Shown piece by piece: positions 20,810 to 28,814 of a stretch of DNA of 64,000 nt. Below the pieces are notes generated by a model, which searched no databases, was not told where the DNA came from, and worked only from the letters and a program-made list of their open reading frames with translations. How positions within the stretch are numbered: position 1 is the first letter of the stretch; every line of letters begins with the position of its first letter. This DNA comes from a virus: the IMG/VR virus record IMGVR_UViG_3300007760_000001, positions 62,001 to 126,000 of that record; one strand, given 5' to 3'. The translations under genes were made by a program, and so were the position numbers.

Positions 20810-23509
20810 ATGTCCTTTTTCGAGCAGTTATATGACTCTGTAAGGCCAGAAATTGAGCAACATCCGTGGATGACACAATGCACAATGACTCTGGTAACCA
20901 CTGAAGCACAGCTAAAGGCGTGTGTGGATCAGTGTATTGCGGCGGGGTTGTACGCCTTGGATTTGGAGACCACGGGGCTGGATAGCCGAGTTTTTGACGG
21001 GGAAACCCGTGCGAAGATCGTAGGTTTTTGTCTCTCTCCTGATGAAAATACGGGGTTTTATATCCCTGTACGACACCACAAGGGGGTCAATATCCCTTGG
21101 ACGGTAGCCCACCGTGAGATGTCCCGATTGGGGGCTTCTGATGCCGTCGCCATTTTCCACAACGCTAAGTTTGACCAAGAGTTTTTGGAGTTCACTGGAC
21201 TCGGATCGATTGGTGATTGGGATGACCCAAAGCGGTGGCACGATACGTTAATCATGGCGTATATCCGAAACCAGAAGGCCCGCCAAAAGGGGCTGAAGTT
21301 TCTGAGTAAGTCAGAGCTTGATTGTGAAATGATTGAGTTGCCTGACCTATTTGGACCTGCCCATAAAGGCGACTTGGACTTTTCCTTGCTCGATTCGGCA
21401 TGGGAACCCTGTCTTTGGTATGCCGCAGCCGACGCTATTTGCACCTTTAGGCTATTCAAGCACCTTGCTAAAGAGCTTGAAAGGCCGATTGAGGGCGTTG
21501 CCCCCCTTTCGGGCATCTACACCATCGAAAAACTGGCTTTGACTGCGACACGGTGGATGGAGCGGTGCCGCATCCAAATCGACCAAAGCAAAGCAAAGGA
21601 ACTGATTCGTATCGGCCAAAAAGAGTGGTGGGAGTCTGTTTCCGATGTGTACAACTCAGCCCAAGACACTTTGGGGCGGGATGTGCGTCCTGCATGGGTC
21701 AAGTTGTTAGCTGGCGACCTTAAAAGTGGCCTGTCTTTTGACCCCGACGAAGTAAGCCCTTCTTATATGGATCGGGTAAAGGAAGCTCGAAGCCATGCGA
21801 GGCGTATGAAGATGGATGCCGATGGCGTTGTCACAAAAGAAGTGACCTCATTGACATCAGATAAGAGCGAATCGGTGAACTTCCCTTTAGTGTACGACAT
21901 TCTATCGGGGGATCAGCTTGGTAAGCTCTTTCGTGAACTGAAGGTTCCAGGGCTTCGGGCTACCGAAAAGTCAGGCCAAGTGAAGACCAGCAAAGATGAA
22001 TTGGATCGAGTTGTTGAAGAGGCTGGCGAACGGTTCCCCTATATGGCGAAGATCAAGCGGTTCCGAGAGGTATCGAAGGCTCTATCGACCTATTTGATTT
22101 CCATGGTCGAGGACGCTGCTCCAGATGGATCGCTGAAAGCTAATTTCAATGGTTTGCGTACAGACACGGGTCGCTTTTCGGCCCCTGTATCCAAACGCCC
22201 TAAAGTAGATGGTGGTTGTCGTGTGCCTTGGCAGGGGATGCCTTCGGGCTACGACCCCAACCGCCCCGAATGTTTGAAACGCTTGCGTGAATGTATTGTT
22301 GGGCGAGGCAATCGAGTTTTGATTGCCATCGACTACGCAGGGGTTGAGCTTCGTATCGCAACGAATCTTTCACTCGAACCCAAGTGGGCGAACGAGTATT
22401 TCCGTTGCGCCGATTGTGAGAAGAAGTTCGATAAAGGGGATGGAAAAGTCACCCCCTCTGCACCACCCCCGTTCTGTCCGAAATGTGGTTCAGATAAGAT
22501 TGGGGATCTCCATAGCTTGACCACCATTATGTTGTATGGCGATGCCATCAGGAAAGACAAGAAGGCATTCAAAGCCAAGCGACAGATTGGGAAGCAAACC
22601 AACTTCCTACTCTGTTACGGCGGTGGGCCTAATGCCCTTGTGCAACAGATTGGTTTGGATCGGAGTGAGGCCGAACGGGTCAAGAGCACCTTCGACAAGC
22701 AATACCCCGCCTTGCGGAATTGGTGGGACCGCCAACACCGTTTTGGTCGCAAGTATGCGTTTGTATGCACGGCGTTCGGTCGTCGCTGTCCTGTACCTGA
22801 CATCAACATGCCGAGATACGACAAGAAAACGGGTCGGCGTAACGGTTCTTTCATTTCCAAAGCTGAACGAAATGCGGTGAACGCTCCAGTACAAGGGACG
22901 TCTGCCGATATAACTAAGATGGCTATGGGCCTAATCTACCGCCACGCCAAAAAGAACGGCTGGTTGGATCGTATGGGAATGGTAATCACGATGCACGACG
23001 AACTTGTTTTCGATGTAGAGCCTTCGTTGGTGAAGGAATTCCTCGATGTCGTGCCTCGGATCATGTCCTCTAATAAGATGGTTCGTAGCCGAAAGTGGCC
23101 TATCCCCCTTACCGTAGACATTGAGATGGGTAAGGATTGGACGGTCCCTTACAATATTACCGAAATCCAAGAAACGAAAAAGGTTCCCGATGGGTTGAGG
23201 GATCTTCTTGGTGATTATGTGGATGACCTTATTGCGGACACCCCCACAGTTGAGGCACCTACCGATGCCCCACCTAAAACGAACGGGAAGTTCCAATATG
23301 AAATTAGTGGTCCACTTACAGTTCAGTTAGCGATCCGATTGGCGAAAGCCATTGAAGCTGCCCGTTCCCCTACGGGGAAGATTCTGAGTTTAGGAGGACC
23401 ACACGGGGCAGTAGTAGCTAAACGTGCCTTTCAAGGCCGTCCCCCCCGTATTAATACGGAGGTTTTTATGAGTCTCGTTGGAGATTCAAAAGGAGAATAT
23501 GATGAGTAG
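20810..23509 (+). CDS. family A DNA polymerase with 3'-5' exonuclease
   Basis: The phage replicative polymerase, 899 aa, no 5' nuclease domain. Exonuclease motifs: ALDLETTGLD (ExoI, about residue 46), FHNAKFDQEF (ExoII, about 112), YAAADAICTF (ExoIII, about 203). Polymerase motifs: A AIDYAGVELRIA (about 505), B/O-helix RQIGKQTNFLLCYGGG (about 587-602, with Phe at the nucleotide-discrimination position) and C VITMHDELVFD (about 725-735). A CxxC...CxxC zinc-ribbon insert (CADCEKKF, later CPKCGSDKIG) lies between motif A and the O-helix (about 532-560). About 110 residues follow the core, with a disordered Pro/Thr linker and a helical tail. A GGAG-type site precedes the ATG. Confidence 0.93.
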   Translation: MSFFEQLYDSVRPEIEQHPWMTQCTMTLVTTEAQLKACVDQCIAAGLYALDLETTGLDSRVFDGETRAKIVGFCLSPDENTGFYIPVRHHKGVNIPWTVAHREMSRLGASDAVAIFHNAKFDQEFLEFTGLGSIGDWDDPKRWHDTLIMAYIRNQKARQKGLKFLSKSELDCEMIELPDLFGPAHKGDLDFSLLDSAWEPCLWYAAADAICTFRLFKHLAKELERPIEGVAPLSGIYTIEKLALTATRWMERCRIQIDQSKAKELIRIGQKEWWESVSDVYNSAQDTLGRDVRPAWVKLLAGDLKSGLSFDPDEVSPSYMDRVKEARSHARRMKMDADGVVTKEVTSLTSDKSESVNFPLVYDILSGDQLGKLFRELKVPGLRATEKSGQVKTSKDELDRVVEEAGERFPYMAKIKRFREVSKALSTYLISMVEDAAPDGSLKANFNGLRTDTGRFSAPVSKRPKVDGGCRVPWQGMPSGYDPNRPECLKRLRECIVGRGNRVLIAIDYAGVELRIATNLSLEPKWANEYFRCADCEKKFDKGDGKVTPSAPPPFCPKCGSDKIGDLHSLTTIMLYGDAIRKDKKAFKAKRQIGKQTNFLLCYGGGPNALVQQIGLDRSEAERVKSTFDKQYPALRNWWDRQHRFGRKYAFVCTAFGRRCPVPDINMPRYDKKTGRRNGSFISKAERNAVNAPVQGTSADITKMAMGLIYRHAKKNGWLDRMGMVITMHDELVFDVEPSLVKEFLDVVPRIMSSNKMVRSRKWPIPLTVDIEMGKDWTVPYNITEIQETKKVPDGLRDLLGDYVDDLIADTPTVEAPTDAPPKTNGKFQYEISGPLTVQLAIRLAKAIEAARSPTGKILSLGGPHGAVVAKRAFQGRPPRINTEVFMSLVGDSKGEYDE

Positions 23510-23834
23510 TACAGAAAACAATCCAGAAAACATTGAGGAAATCCTCAAACTATGGGCACCGACCGTGATCAACATGGTTGAGCGGCAAGCTCGTACAGAC
23601 TTTCTGCTAACTCTGCTCGAAGAACACGGGTTCTTTCCAAAAGGCTTCAATGAACTGGGAGATATTATCTTGGATAAGCTCCGCACACATGGCGATATTG
23701 AAGCAGTCCGAGAGGAAGCCCTGAAAACAAAGGTAATCCCTTGGGATTATGCTCAAAAAGTCGGAAGGCTTAAAACTAAGATGCACAAGACCGATGCGGG
23801 TATCGCCAGCATCGCCCGACGACTCCTTCTATAA
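23502..23834 (+). CDS. hypothetical protein, 110 aa
   Basis: A helical protein, MSSTENNPENIEEILKLWAP, ending GIASIARRLLL. ATGs at 23499 and 23502 are adjacent; AGGAG at 23491-23495 is better spaced for 23502. The start overlaps the polymerase stop by eight bases, so it is translated with the polymerase. Helical composition with no membrane segment; possibly a polymerase-associated factor, but no motif supports this. Confidence 0.6.
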   Translation: MSSTENNPENIEEILKLWAPTVINMVERQARTDFLLTLLEEHGFFPKGFNELGDIILDKLRTHGDIEAVREEALKTKVIPWDYAQKVGRLKTKMHKTDAGIASIARRLLL

Positions 23835-23837
23835 AAC

Positions 23838-23873
23838 CTCCTTGGTAGGCATGGGTATTATGAACCCAAGGAG
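23838..23873 (+). promoter_or_regulatory. hairpin that would sequester the next gene's ribosome site
   Basis: CTCCTTGG at 23838-23845 is exactly complementary to CCAAGGAG at 23866-23873, and the latter is the Shine-Dalgarno sequence of the gene starting at 23879. Folding of the mRNA would hide the site. Confidence 0.45.
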
Positions 23874-23878
23874 TTTCG

Positions 23879-24634
23879 ATGAAGAAGGACTTGTTCAATG
23901 AGTGCTTTGATGAACGCTTGCCCCCGGCTGCGTTCAAACAAGTCTTTTGCGGCCATTGTCGGAACCCAACCTGCTCTTTAGCAGGTTGGGCCGCTGACCA
24001 ATTTGGTGCTCGAAACGCTATCCAAGAAGAGCGTCTCTACAACCCAAATGTCGCCCACCCTGACGACCCTCGATATGGTCGCCTAAAAGAACAGGACTTC
24101 CCTTCTCTCTTCCATAAAGCAGTCCGTTTAGAAATAGCGGATCGTAGAGGGGATTGGAGCCTTCCTGAGTCTAATGTGGTTCTGGCTCCAATTGATCCCG
24201 AACCAGCCTCTTCAGAATCACAAGACTTAGTGAAGGAAGCTGTTCTTTCCCTAAAGAGGGAAAACAACCCTGAAACGATTTCTGATGAGGTTATAGATCG
24301 GGGTTCCTCGGATACGCCTGAGAGCGAACTCCGGGATCAAGAGGATCAAGATCAGGTCACCCCCCCTGAAATTCCCCCCGAACAGCCAGAGCAAAATCTG
24401 GCATCGAAAACAGAAAAAACCGAAAAAAGTTTGGAGGCTTCTGCGAAAGCCTCCGTTGAACGCCACCAACACCCGAATCAAAAAAATACGGATTTTGAAG
24501 AAGGTTTGATGTTGGAGGGGGCTTCGGAATTTCCTTCTGACGAAAAAACTAAGCAGCAACGAGTTCAGGACTCTTGGAAGCCCTCCAAAGTGATCGAACC
24601 TGGCTCCACCGTGAATATGGGAAAAAAGAAATGA
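23879..24634 (+). CDS. conserved hypothetical protein with N-terminal Cys motif and acidic disordered tail
   Basis: A 251-aa protein. The first ~100 residues are a compact domain with CFDERLPPAAFKQVFCGHCR and NPTCSLAGWAADQFGARNA, where CxxC...C residues could bind zinc, followed by VRLEIADRRGDWSLPES. The remainder is disordered and rich in Glu, Gln, Ser and Pro. The ribosome site AAGGAG lies in a hairpin (23838-23873), so translation may be regulated. The stop overlaps the next start (ATGA). Function unknown; similar N-terminal domains occur in uncharacterised phage proteins in my recollection. Confidence 0.65.
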   Translation: MKKDLFNECFDERLPPAAFKQVFCGHCRNPTCSLAGWAADQFGARNAIQEERLYNPNVAHPDDPRYGRLKEQDFPSLFHKAVRLEIADRRGDWSLPESNVVLAPIDPEPASSESQDLVKEAVLSLKRENNPETISDEVIDRGSSDTPESELRDQEDQDQVTPPEIPPEQPEQNLASKTEKTEKSLEASAKASVERHQHPNQKNTDFEEGLMLEGASEFPSDEKTKQQRVQDSWKPSKVIEPGSTVNMGKKK

Positions 24635-25638
24635 GCAAAGCCGAAGAAGATAAATTAGAAGAACGCTTGGGCGAGATCGCCCGCAAACTTTACGAAGACT
24701 CTCCCGAACTCCAAGAAATCATCGATAAGGTGAACAGTGGGGAGTTGGACGAGTCCGAGGCTATGGCTCAAATGATGCGGTCTGTGTCTGAAAACGCCGA
24801 ATTGGAAACCAGCCTCACTACGTTTGCGAAAGAGGAAATGGCAAACATTGAAAGCGACCTAAAGGCCCAAAACCCCGCTCTCTTTCAGGCGGCCTCTGGA
24901 CTTCCAAAGCTCGACCCTATGTTTGAAGCCCGCCTTTATGAGCGTATTCAATTCGATGAGGACGCTCCTGAGTTACGGGTCGGCCCCCTCCCCCCAGGAG
25001 TGAAGCCCGCCGTTCCCGTTCTAAATGCTTCTCCGAACCCTGTGGCCCTTGGCGCAGCCTTGAAGAACGCTTCAACCGAAATGGATGCAGAAATCGCTGC
25101 CCTCCTCGAAACCGGGGGGCAACGAGAAACCGCCCTCACCAAAACAGGACACTCCAACCTTCCCCAACCCACGGGGTATCAGCCAGGGGCTTTGCCTACT
25201 TTGGTGAATGTTGCCGTACCCTCTGGAGCCGCTTTAGCCTTATTCACCGTGCCAGAAAACCAAGAGTTGGCTTGGTCCGCCGCTGTGACCACTCAAGGGC
25301 GGCGTAGTGCTTCAATGACTATCCAACGCCTAATCACGGAGCATTTAGGTCGAGTTGGCTTTGATGTGAAAAGCCGTAACATGGTGAAATCAACCGAAGG
25401 TATCCTCGCAAAAGCTACATGGACCTTCTCTATTGCGGGGTCGGGTGCTGAATCCACCCAAAGCAACTTCAGCCCCGTGTCTAATGCCGCCGCAGCGATT
25501 GCTAACGAAATCGCCAATAACTTCACGGGTTCAGACGGTATGGTGGATATATCTACCCCATTATGGTTCGAGATAACCACTGTCGATCTTATTGATGAGC
25601 GACAGGTTGGATGGGCCGCACTTGTACGGAGTCGATGA
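24631..25638 (+). CDS. conserved phage hypothetical protein, 335 aa
   Basis: The start at 24631 (MSKAEEDKLEERLGEIARKL) is preferred over 24574 because it gives an ATGA overlap with the previous gene. An acidic helical N-terminal domain (to about 90) is followed by a Pro/Ala-rich linker, then a beta-rich C-terminal domain (about 180-335) with VPSGAALALFTVPENQELAW and STPLWFEITTVDLIDERQVGW. The two-part layout resembles small virion or scaffolding proteins, but no specific relation is recognised. ATGA overlap with the following gene. Confidence 0.65.
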   Translation: MSKAEEDKLEERLGEIARKLYEDSPELQEIIDKVNSGELDESEAMAQMMRSVSENAELETSLTTFAKEEMANIESDLKAQNPALFQAASGLPKLDPMFEARLYERIQFDEDAPELRVGPLPPGVKPAVPVLNASPNPVALGAALKNASTEMDAEIAALLETGGQRETALTKTGHSNLPQPTGYQPGALPTLVNVAVPSGAALALFTVPENQELAWSAAVTTQGRRSASMTIQRLITEHLGRVGFDVKSRNMVKSTEGILAKATWTFSIAGSGAESTQSNFSPVSNAAAAIANEIANNFTGSDGMVDISTPLWFEITTVDLIDERQVGWAALVRSR

Positions 25639-25958
25639 TGGCTAAAGGAACCCCAAGCGAAATCGCCGCAGCTTGTTGCGAGCTTCAAGATGCCAGAATG
25701 CGATCTGCCCAAGACGGCTATTGGAGGGTTGTTTTGACCCCCAACAATACAATTGGAAAGATTCTAAAGAAGACTCTTTCTGCTTGTGGAGGTGGCTCAG
25801 GCCGAACGGAAACTTTCACCAATCGAGGAAAAGTATCCGTCACCTCAGACCCAATACCTTTTGGCGACCCTGACGCAATCCTTATCCGTGTAGGTTGGTG
25901 GGGAAACCCCCCTTATGAAGCAGCCGAAACATGGCAAACTCACTGTAAAGGCACCTGA
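25635..25958 (+). CDS. hypothetical protein, 107 aa
   Basis: Begins at ATG 25635 in a 4-nt overlap with the preceding gene; a second ATG follows immediately at 25638. The product (MMAKGTPSEIAAACCELQDA...) has mixed helix and strand, a GGGSGRTETFTNRGKVSVTSD loop and WWGNPPYEAAETW near the end. No motif of known function. Probably works with its overlapping neighbours. Confidence 0.6.
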   Translation: MMAKGTPSEIAAACCELQDARMRSAQDGYWRVVLTPNNTIGKILKKTLSACGGGSGRTETFTNRGKVSVTSDPIPFGDPDAILIRVGWWGNPPYEAAETWQTHCKGT

Positions 25959-25960
25959 AA

Positions 25961-26386
25961 ATGGCTGATAGGTTGTGGACCGTTTTGATTAAAGGCGGAG
26001 CGGAGGTATCATTTAAGGGGCAAGGGTCAATCCAACACCATGACGGAACTCGCAGTATCTGGAAAATTCGAGGTACGAGAGCCGCCGTTGATGAAGTTTT
26101 GGCTACGGCTCAAAGTATCGGGTGTTTTGTGGAAGTGTTTGAAGGCAGTCAAACTGAAGAACAACAAGCTATTCGGAACAATCTGTTAGGGGTTCAACGA
26201 GAAGGCTTTGTGTTCCAGACCGAGAAATGCCCCGAATGTTATTGGTTCGATCCCCTTACCAAAAACAACTGTGGGCATACCGATTGGCCACTCGAAACCA
26301 TAGCCGCTTCACGCCAATTCCATGAGAAGGCCCGGTTGGACCAAAGCTCGTGTCCTCTCAATGGTTCGCCTATTGAGCAGGTATAG
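25961..26386 (+). CDS. conserved hypothetical protein with C-terminal zinc-type motif
   Basis: A 141-aa protein. The N-terminal ~75 residues look like a small alpha/beta domain (WTVLIKGGAEVSFKGQG...VDEVLATAQSIGCFVEVFE). The C-terminal part has KCPECYWFDPLTKNNCGHTD and a final SSCPLN, giving four Cys and a His that could bind zinc. It starts two bases after the previous stop. Function unknown. Confidence 0.65.
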   Translation: MADRLWTVLIKGGAEVSFKGQGSIQHHDGTRSIWKIRGTRAAVDEVLATAQSIGCFVEVFEGSQTEEQQAIRNNLLGVQREGFVFQTEKCPECYWFDPLTKNNCGHTDWPLETIAASRQFHEKARLDQSSCPLNGSPIEQV

Positions 26387-26409
26387 CGACAGCCTGAGGG
26401 AGAATTCCT

Positions 26410-26748
26410 ATGAATAAGACCTTACTTTTGATGGCCCTTTTAGGGTTCGGCACCCCCGCATTAGCGGAAGATGCTGTGCCTAAGAATGAGGCCCTGCACC
26501 CCACTACGGAAGGGACAGCGGTCGTGTACCCTGTGTTCTACGCTGTGGAATTTTCCGTTGATGGGTACTCGGTTGTGCATCCCAAAAAAGTTGACGGATC
26601 GTACACAACTCCCGTGAAGCCTAAAGCTGCACCCCTTCCCCACTCAAAAGAAGTGCTAAATGTGCTTCCTATCCAAATCTCGCCCAAAATCTTTCTGAGC
26701 AGACTTACAAAAGTCATTGATGATCAGCTTGATACACCTAAGCCCTGA
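26410..26748 (+). CDS. small secreted (Sec signal) protein
   Basis: A 112-aa protein with a clear signal peptide: MNKTLLLMALLGFGTPALA, predicted cleavage after ALA before EDA. No lipobox Cys is present, so the mature ~93 residues would be periplasmic or exported. The mature part is beta-rich (VVYPVFYAVEFSVDGYSVVH) then Pro/Lys-rich. No enzyme motif is visible. Such proteins in phages can act in superinfection exclusion or envelope modification; that is inference. Confidence 0.65.
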   Translation: MNKTLLLMALLGFGTPALAEDAVPKNEALHPTTEGTAVVYPVFYAVEFSVDGYSVVHPKKVDGSYTTPVKPKAAPLPHSKEVLNVLPIQISPKIFLSRLTKVIDDQLDTPKP

Positions 26749-26757
26749 CCTTTCCCC

Positions 26758-26771
26758 TACGATCTTTCGTA
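26758..26771. repeat. hairpin upstream of the 26791 gene
   Basis: TACGA-tctt-TCGTA forms a perfect stem-loop, bordered by CCCC (26754-26757) and a G-run after 26776 that could extend the pairing with a bulge. It lies in the 42-base gap between two plus-strand genes, directly before the GGGGGAGG ribosome site. Confidence 0.45.
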
Positions 26772-26790
26772 TAAGAGGGGGAGGGCAGAA

Positions 26791-27453
26791 ATGGCCAGAA
26801 AGAGAAAAGACCAACGCTTCGTTGTAGATGACGCTGTAGAGCAACAGGTCTTCTCTCTCTTGGGCGATCAAAGTAAGCAAGCCCAAACCCTTATCGAGCT
26901 TCGGGAAGCCCTTACAACGCAAGTGGAGCGGGTTTCTGAGGCTTTAGAAGCTATCTCTACCGACCTCTTGGCCCAAACCGTTGCCCTTGGCACAGGGAGG
27001 CGGGGGGAAGCTCGCTTTGAAGTCGATCCAGATGGGAAATTGGTTCTGGTTGTATCCTATGGTGGGGAAGCTCTCGATCCACTAAATCGAGGGGACTTGA
27101 AGCCAGCTTGGATCAAACGAAATGATCGAAAGCCTCGCCAAAGCGTAGAACCCCCCAAAGCCGTAGAACCCCCCAAAAAGAAGAAGGGGTTCATCAAGAC
27201 CGCACCCGCCATCTCCAAACCCACTCCTGTCACTCCTGTCACTTCAAATATGGATGACTTAGATGATCTCTTGGTGGGTTTTGGAGAGGACGAACTCACC
27301 GAAACGGTAAGTGCGGAAGTACCTGAAGCCTACACGCCCCCTGCCCGATCTCGCCTACGGCGGATACCAGGGCAAAAGGTAACGAAGTCAAAAGGTAACG
27401 GAAAAGGGTCTCTTTCGAGTTTATTGTCTTTAGACAAAGAAAACGAGGACTGA
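26791..27453 (+). CDS. hypothetical protein, 220 aa, with proline/lysine repeats
   Basis: Three parts: a helical N-terminus (about residues 1-70, possible coiled coil around ELREALTTQVERVSEALEAI), a small beta segment (RFEVDPDGKLVLVVSYGG), and a disordered C-terminus with short direct repeats (VEPPKAVEPPK, TPVTPVTS), an acidic cluster (MDDLDDLLVGFGEDEL) and a basic end. The repeats are also direct at DNA level near 27148-27180. It is the last gene of the rightward block and is followed at once by a strong terminator hairpin. Confidence 0.6.
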   Translation: MARKRKDQRFVVDDAVEQQVFSLLGDQSKQAQTLIELREALTTQVERVSEALEAISTDLLAQTVALGTGRRGEARFEVDPDGKLVLVVSYGGEALDPLNRGDLKPAWIKRNDRKPRQSVEPPKAVEPPKKKKGFIKTAPAISKPTPVTPVTSNMDDLDDLLVGFGEDELTETVSAEVPEAYTPPARSRLRRIPGQKVTKSKGNGKGSLSSLLSLDKENED

Positions 27454-27476
27454 CCCTTACGGGGCAATCCTCGTTT
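27441..27476. terminator. bidirectional terminator between convergent operons
   Basis: AAACGAGGA at 27441-27449 is perfectly complementary to TCCTCGTTT at 27468-27476. A-rich flank on the left and T-rich flank on the right fit an intrinsic terminator for both the rightward replication operon and the leftward gene ending at 27502. The left arm overlaps the last codons of the 26791-27453 gene. Confidence 0.7.
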
Positions 27477-27501
27477 CATAAGCTCTTTTGAGAAGCGTCT
27501 G

Positions 27502-28059
27502 TTAGCCAGCGAAAGTAAGCTGAAGCGTACAACCCTGACCACCACCGTTGTCCGACCATGTGCAAGTAAGCACATCATCAGCAGACAGGTCGGCGGCTTC
27601 GTCTTCGAGAGTCAGTTCGCCCAAGCCAGTGACAGCAGCACCGTCAGCAGCCGTGACCATATCGTCTCCATCGGAGTTCTGAATGGTCATCGTAGCACCA
27701 GCATCGGAAGCACCAGAGGTGACAATGCTTGCACCAACGAGCTTGCCCAACGCTCCAATCGCAACGACATCCGCATCAGCCAAGACCACTGAAAGGGTCT
27801 GACCAACGGAATCGCCACGCTCGAAGGTAGCGGAAGCGAAACCAGCAGAAATCGCAGAGCGAATCACGCCAGACTCGAAGCTACGAGCAACGTCAGCGGT
27901 GTAAACAAGGTCGCTGGTTCCACTTTCGGGAACATACACGGCACCAGCCTTGCTGTTCTCGTGAATGGGGCCATCGGTGGCATCATTTACATCAGAAATA
28001 AGAAGGGAACCGTCGCTTGCGCCAAGGTGGGTTACCCGAATGAACAATCCTTCAGCCAT
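27502..28059 (-). CDS. small virion-type protein, paralogue A
   Basis: A 185-aa acidic, Ala/Gly/Asp/Ser-rich, beta-rich protein without Lys-rich or catalytic motifs. It shares the start MAEGLFIRV, the block YVP...DVARSFESG and RGDS-G with its neighbour at 28084-28662, so the two arose by duplication. Composition and the absence of a signal peptide suggest a capsid decoration, head-tail or tail protein, but no specific family is recognised. It is the last gene of its minus-strand unit before the terminator at 27441-27476. Confidence 0.65.
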   Translation of the reverse strand: MAEGLFIRVTHLGASDGSLLISDVNDATDGPIHENSKAGAVYVPESGTSDLVYTADVARSFESGVIRSAISAGFASATFERGDSVGQTLSVVLADADVVAIGALGKLVGASIVTSGASDAGATMTIQNSDGDDMVTAADGAAVTGLGELTLEDEAADLSADDVLTCTWSDNGGGQGCTLQLTFAG

Positions 28060-28083
28060 GATATTTCTCCTTAGATAGACTGT

Positions 28084-28662
28084 TTAGGCATCCGCACCAG
28101 CGAATGTGAGTTGAACCGTCGCCCGTTGAATGGCGGCGGCGGAAACAAGAGTGATAGTAAGAACTTCGTCGGCGGCTACATCAGCGGCTTCGTCGGCCAG
28201 CGTCAAGTCTGACAGGCCGTCGAGGGCTGCGACATCGGCGGCCACATTTCCATCCAACACTCCACCAGCCGAGGCACCTTCGACGTTGATGGTTGCGGGA
28301 TCGTTAAGTGCGCCAGAAGAGATGATTTTCACGCTTACGATTTTGCCGAGAGCGGCGGCTACTTGAGCCGTTCCGTGGGCTACGACAACTGCGATAGTCT
28401 CGCCAGCCGAATCGCCTCGCAAGAACTCTGCCGTAAGCGTACCTGCGTCAATCATTCCTCGAAGGCATCCGCTTTCAAAGCTGCGAGCAACATCGCCTGA
28501 ATAAGCAACATCCACTGAACCGCCACCCGGAACATAAAGAGCACCGGATCGAGTCAACCCGTGTTGGGGACCGTCCGTTGCATCGTAACAATCGTCAAGC
28601 AAAACGGAGGGAGTGGTACTCGCCGCTGCGTTGCTGACTCTGATAAATAATCCTTCAGCCAT
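28084..28662 (-). CDS. small virion-type protein, paralogue B
   Basis: A 192-aa Ala/Gly-rich, beta-rich protein with the same opening (MAEGLFIRV), YVPGGGSVDVAYSGDVARSFESG and RGDSAGET blocks as the protein at 27502-28059, then a diverged C-terminal half that keeps LSDLTLADEAADVAADEVL against LGELTLEDEAADLSADDVL. AGGAG lies before the ATG. Tandem paralogues of this sort often form hetero-oligomeric parts of virions; the exact role is unknown. Confidence 0.65.
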   Translation of the reverse strand: MAEGLFIRVSNAAASTTPSVLLDDCYDATDGPQHGLTRSGALYVPGGGSVDVAYSGDVARSFESGCLRGMIDAGTLTAEFLRGDSAGETIAVVVAHGTAQVAAALGKIVSVKIISSGALNDPATINVEGASAGGVLDGNVAADVAALDGLSDLTLADEAADVAADEVLTITLVSAAAIQRATVQLTFAGADA

Positions 28663-28736
28663 TTTTCCTATCTCCTAATCGAGAGGTTCAGTTTCAATTT
28701 ACCCCCGACAGGAGGTGCCTCATTCTACTTGTGGGG

Positions 28737-28742
28737 ACTATA
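28737..28742 (-). promoter_or_regulatory. candidate -10 box (TATAGT)
   Basis: On the minus strand GCCTTTATAGTCCCC lies 75 bases upstream of the 28662 start in a 152-base gap. The same TATAG core precedes the helicase gene at 8150. No convincing -35 box is seen. Confidence 0.3.
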
Positions 28743-28814
28743 AAGGCTCTAACGGGAGCAAAGGACATAAATCCCCTCCAATCTTCCACCCTTCTACAAA
28801 TATAGAGGGGGTAT

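Noticed and set aside
28694-28768. 24-codon minus-strand ORF with GGAGGGG upstream
   Set aside because: It is short, lies across the candidate -10 box at 28737-28742 and has no protein-like features. It is kept only as a possibility.
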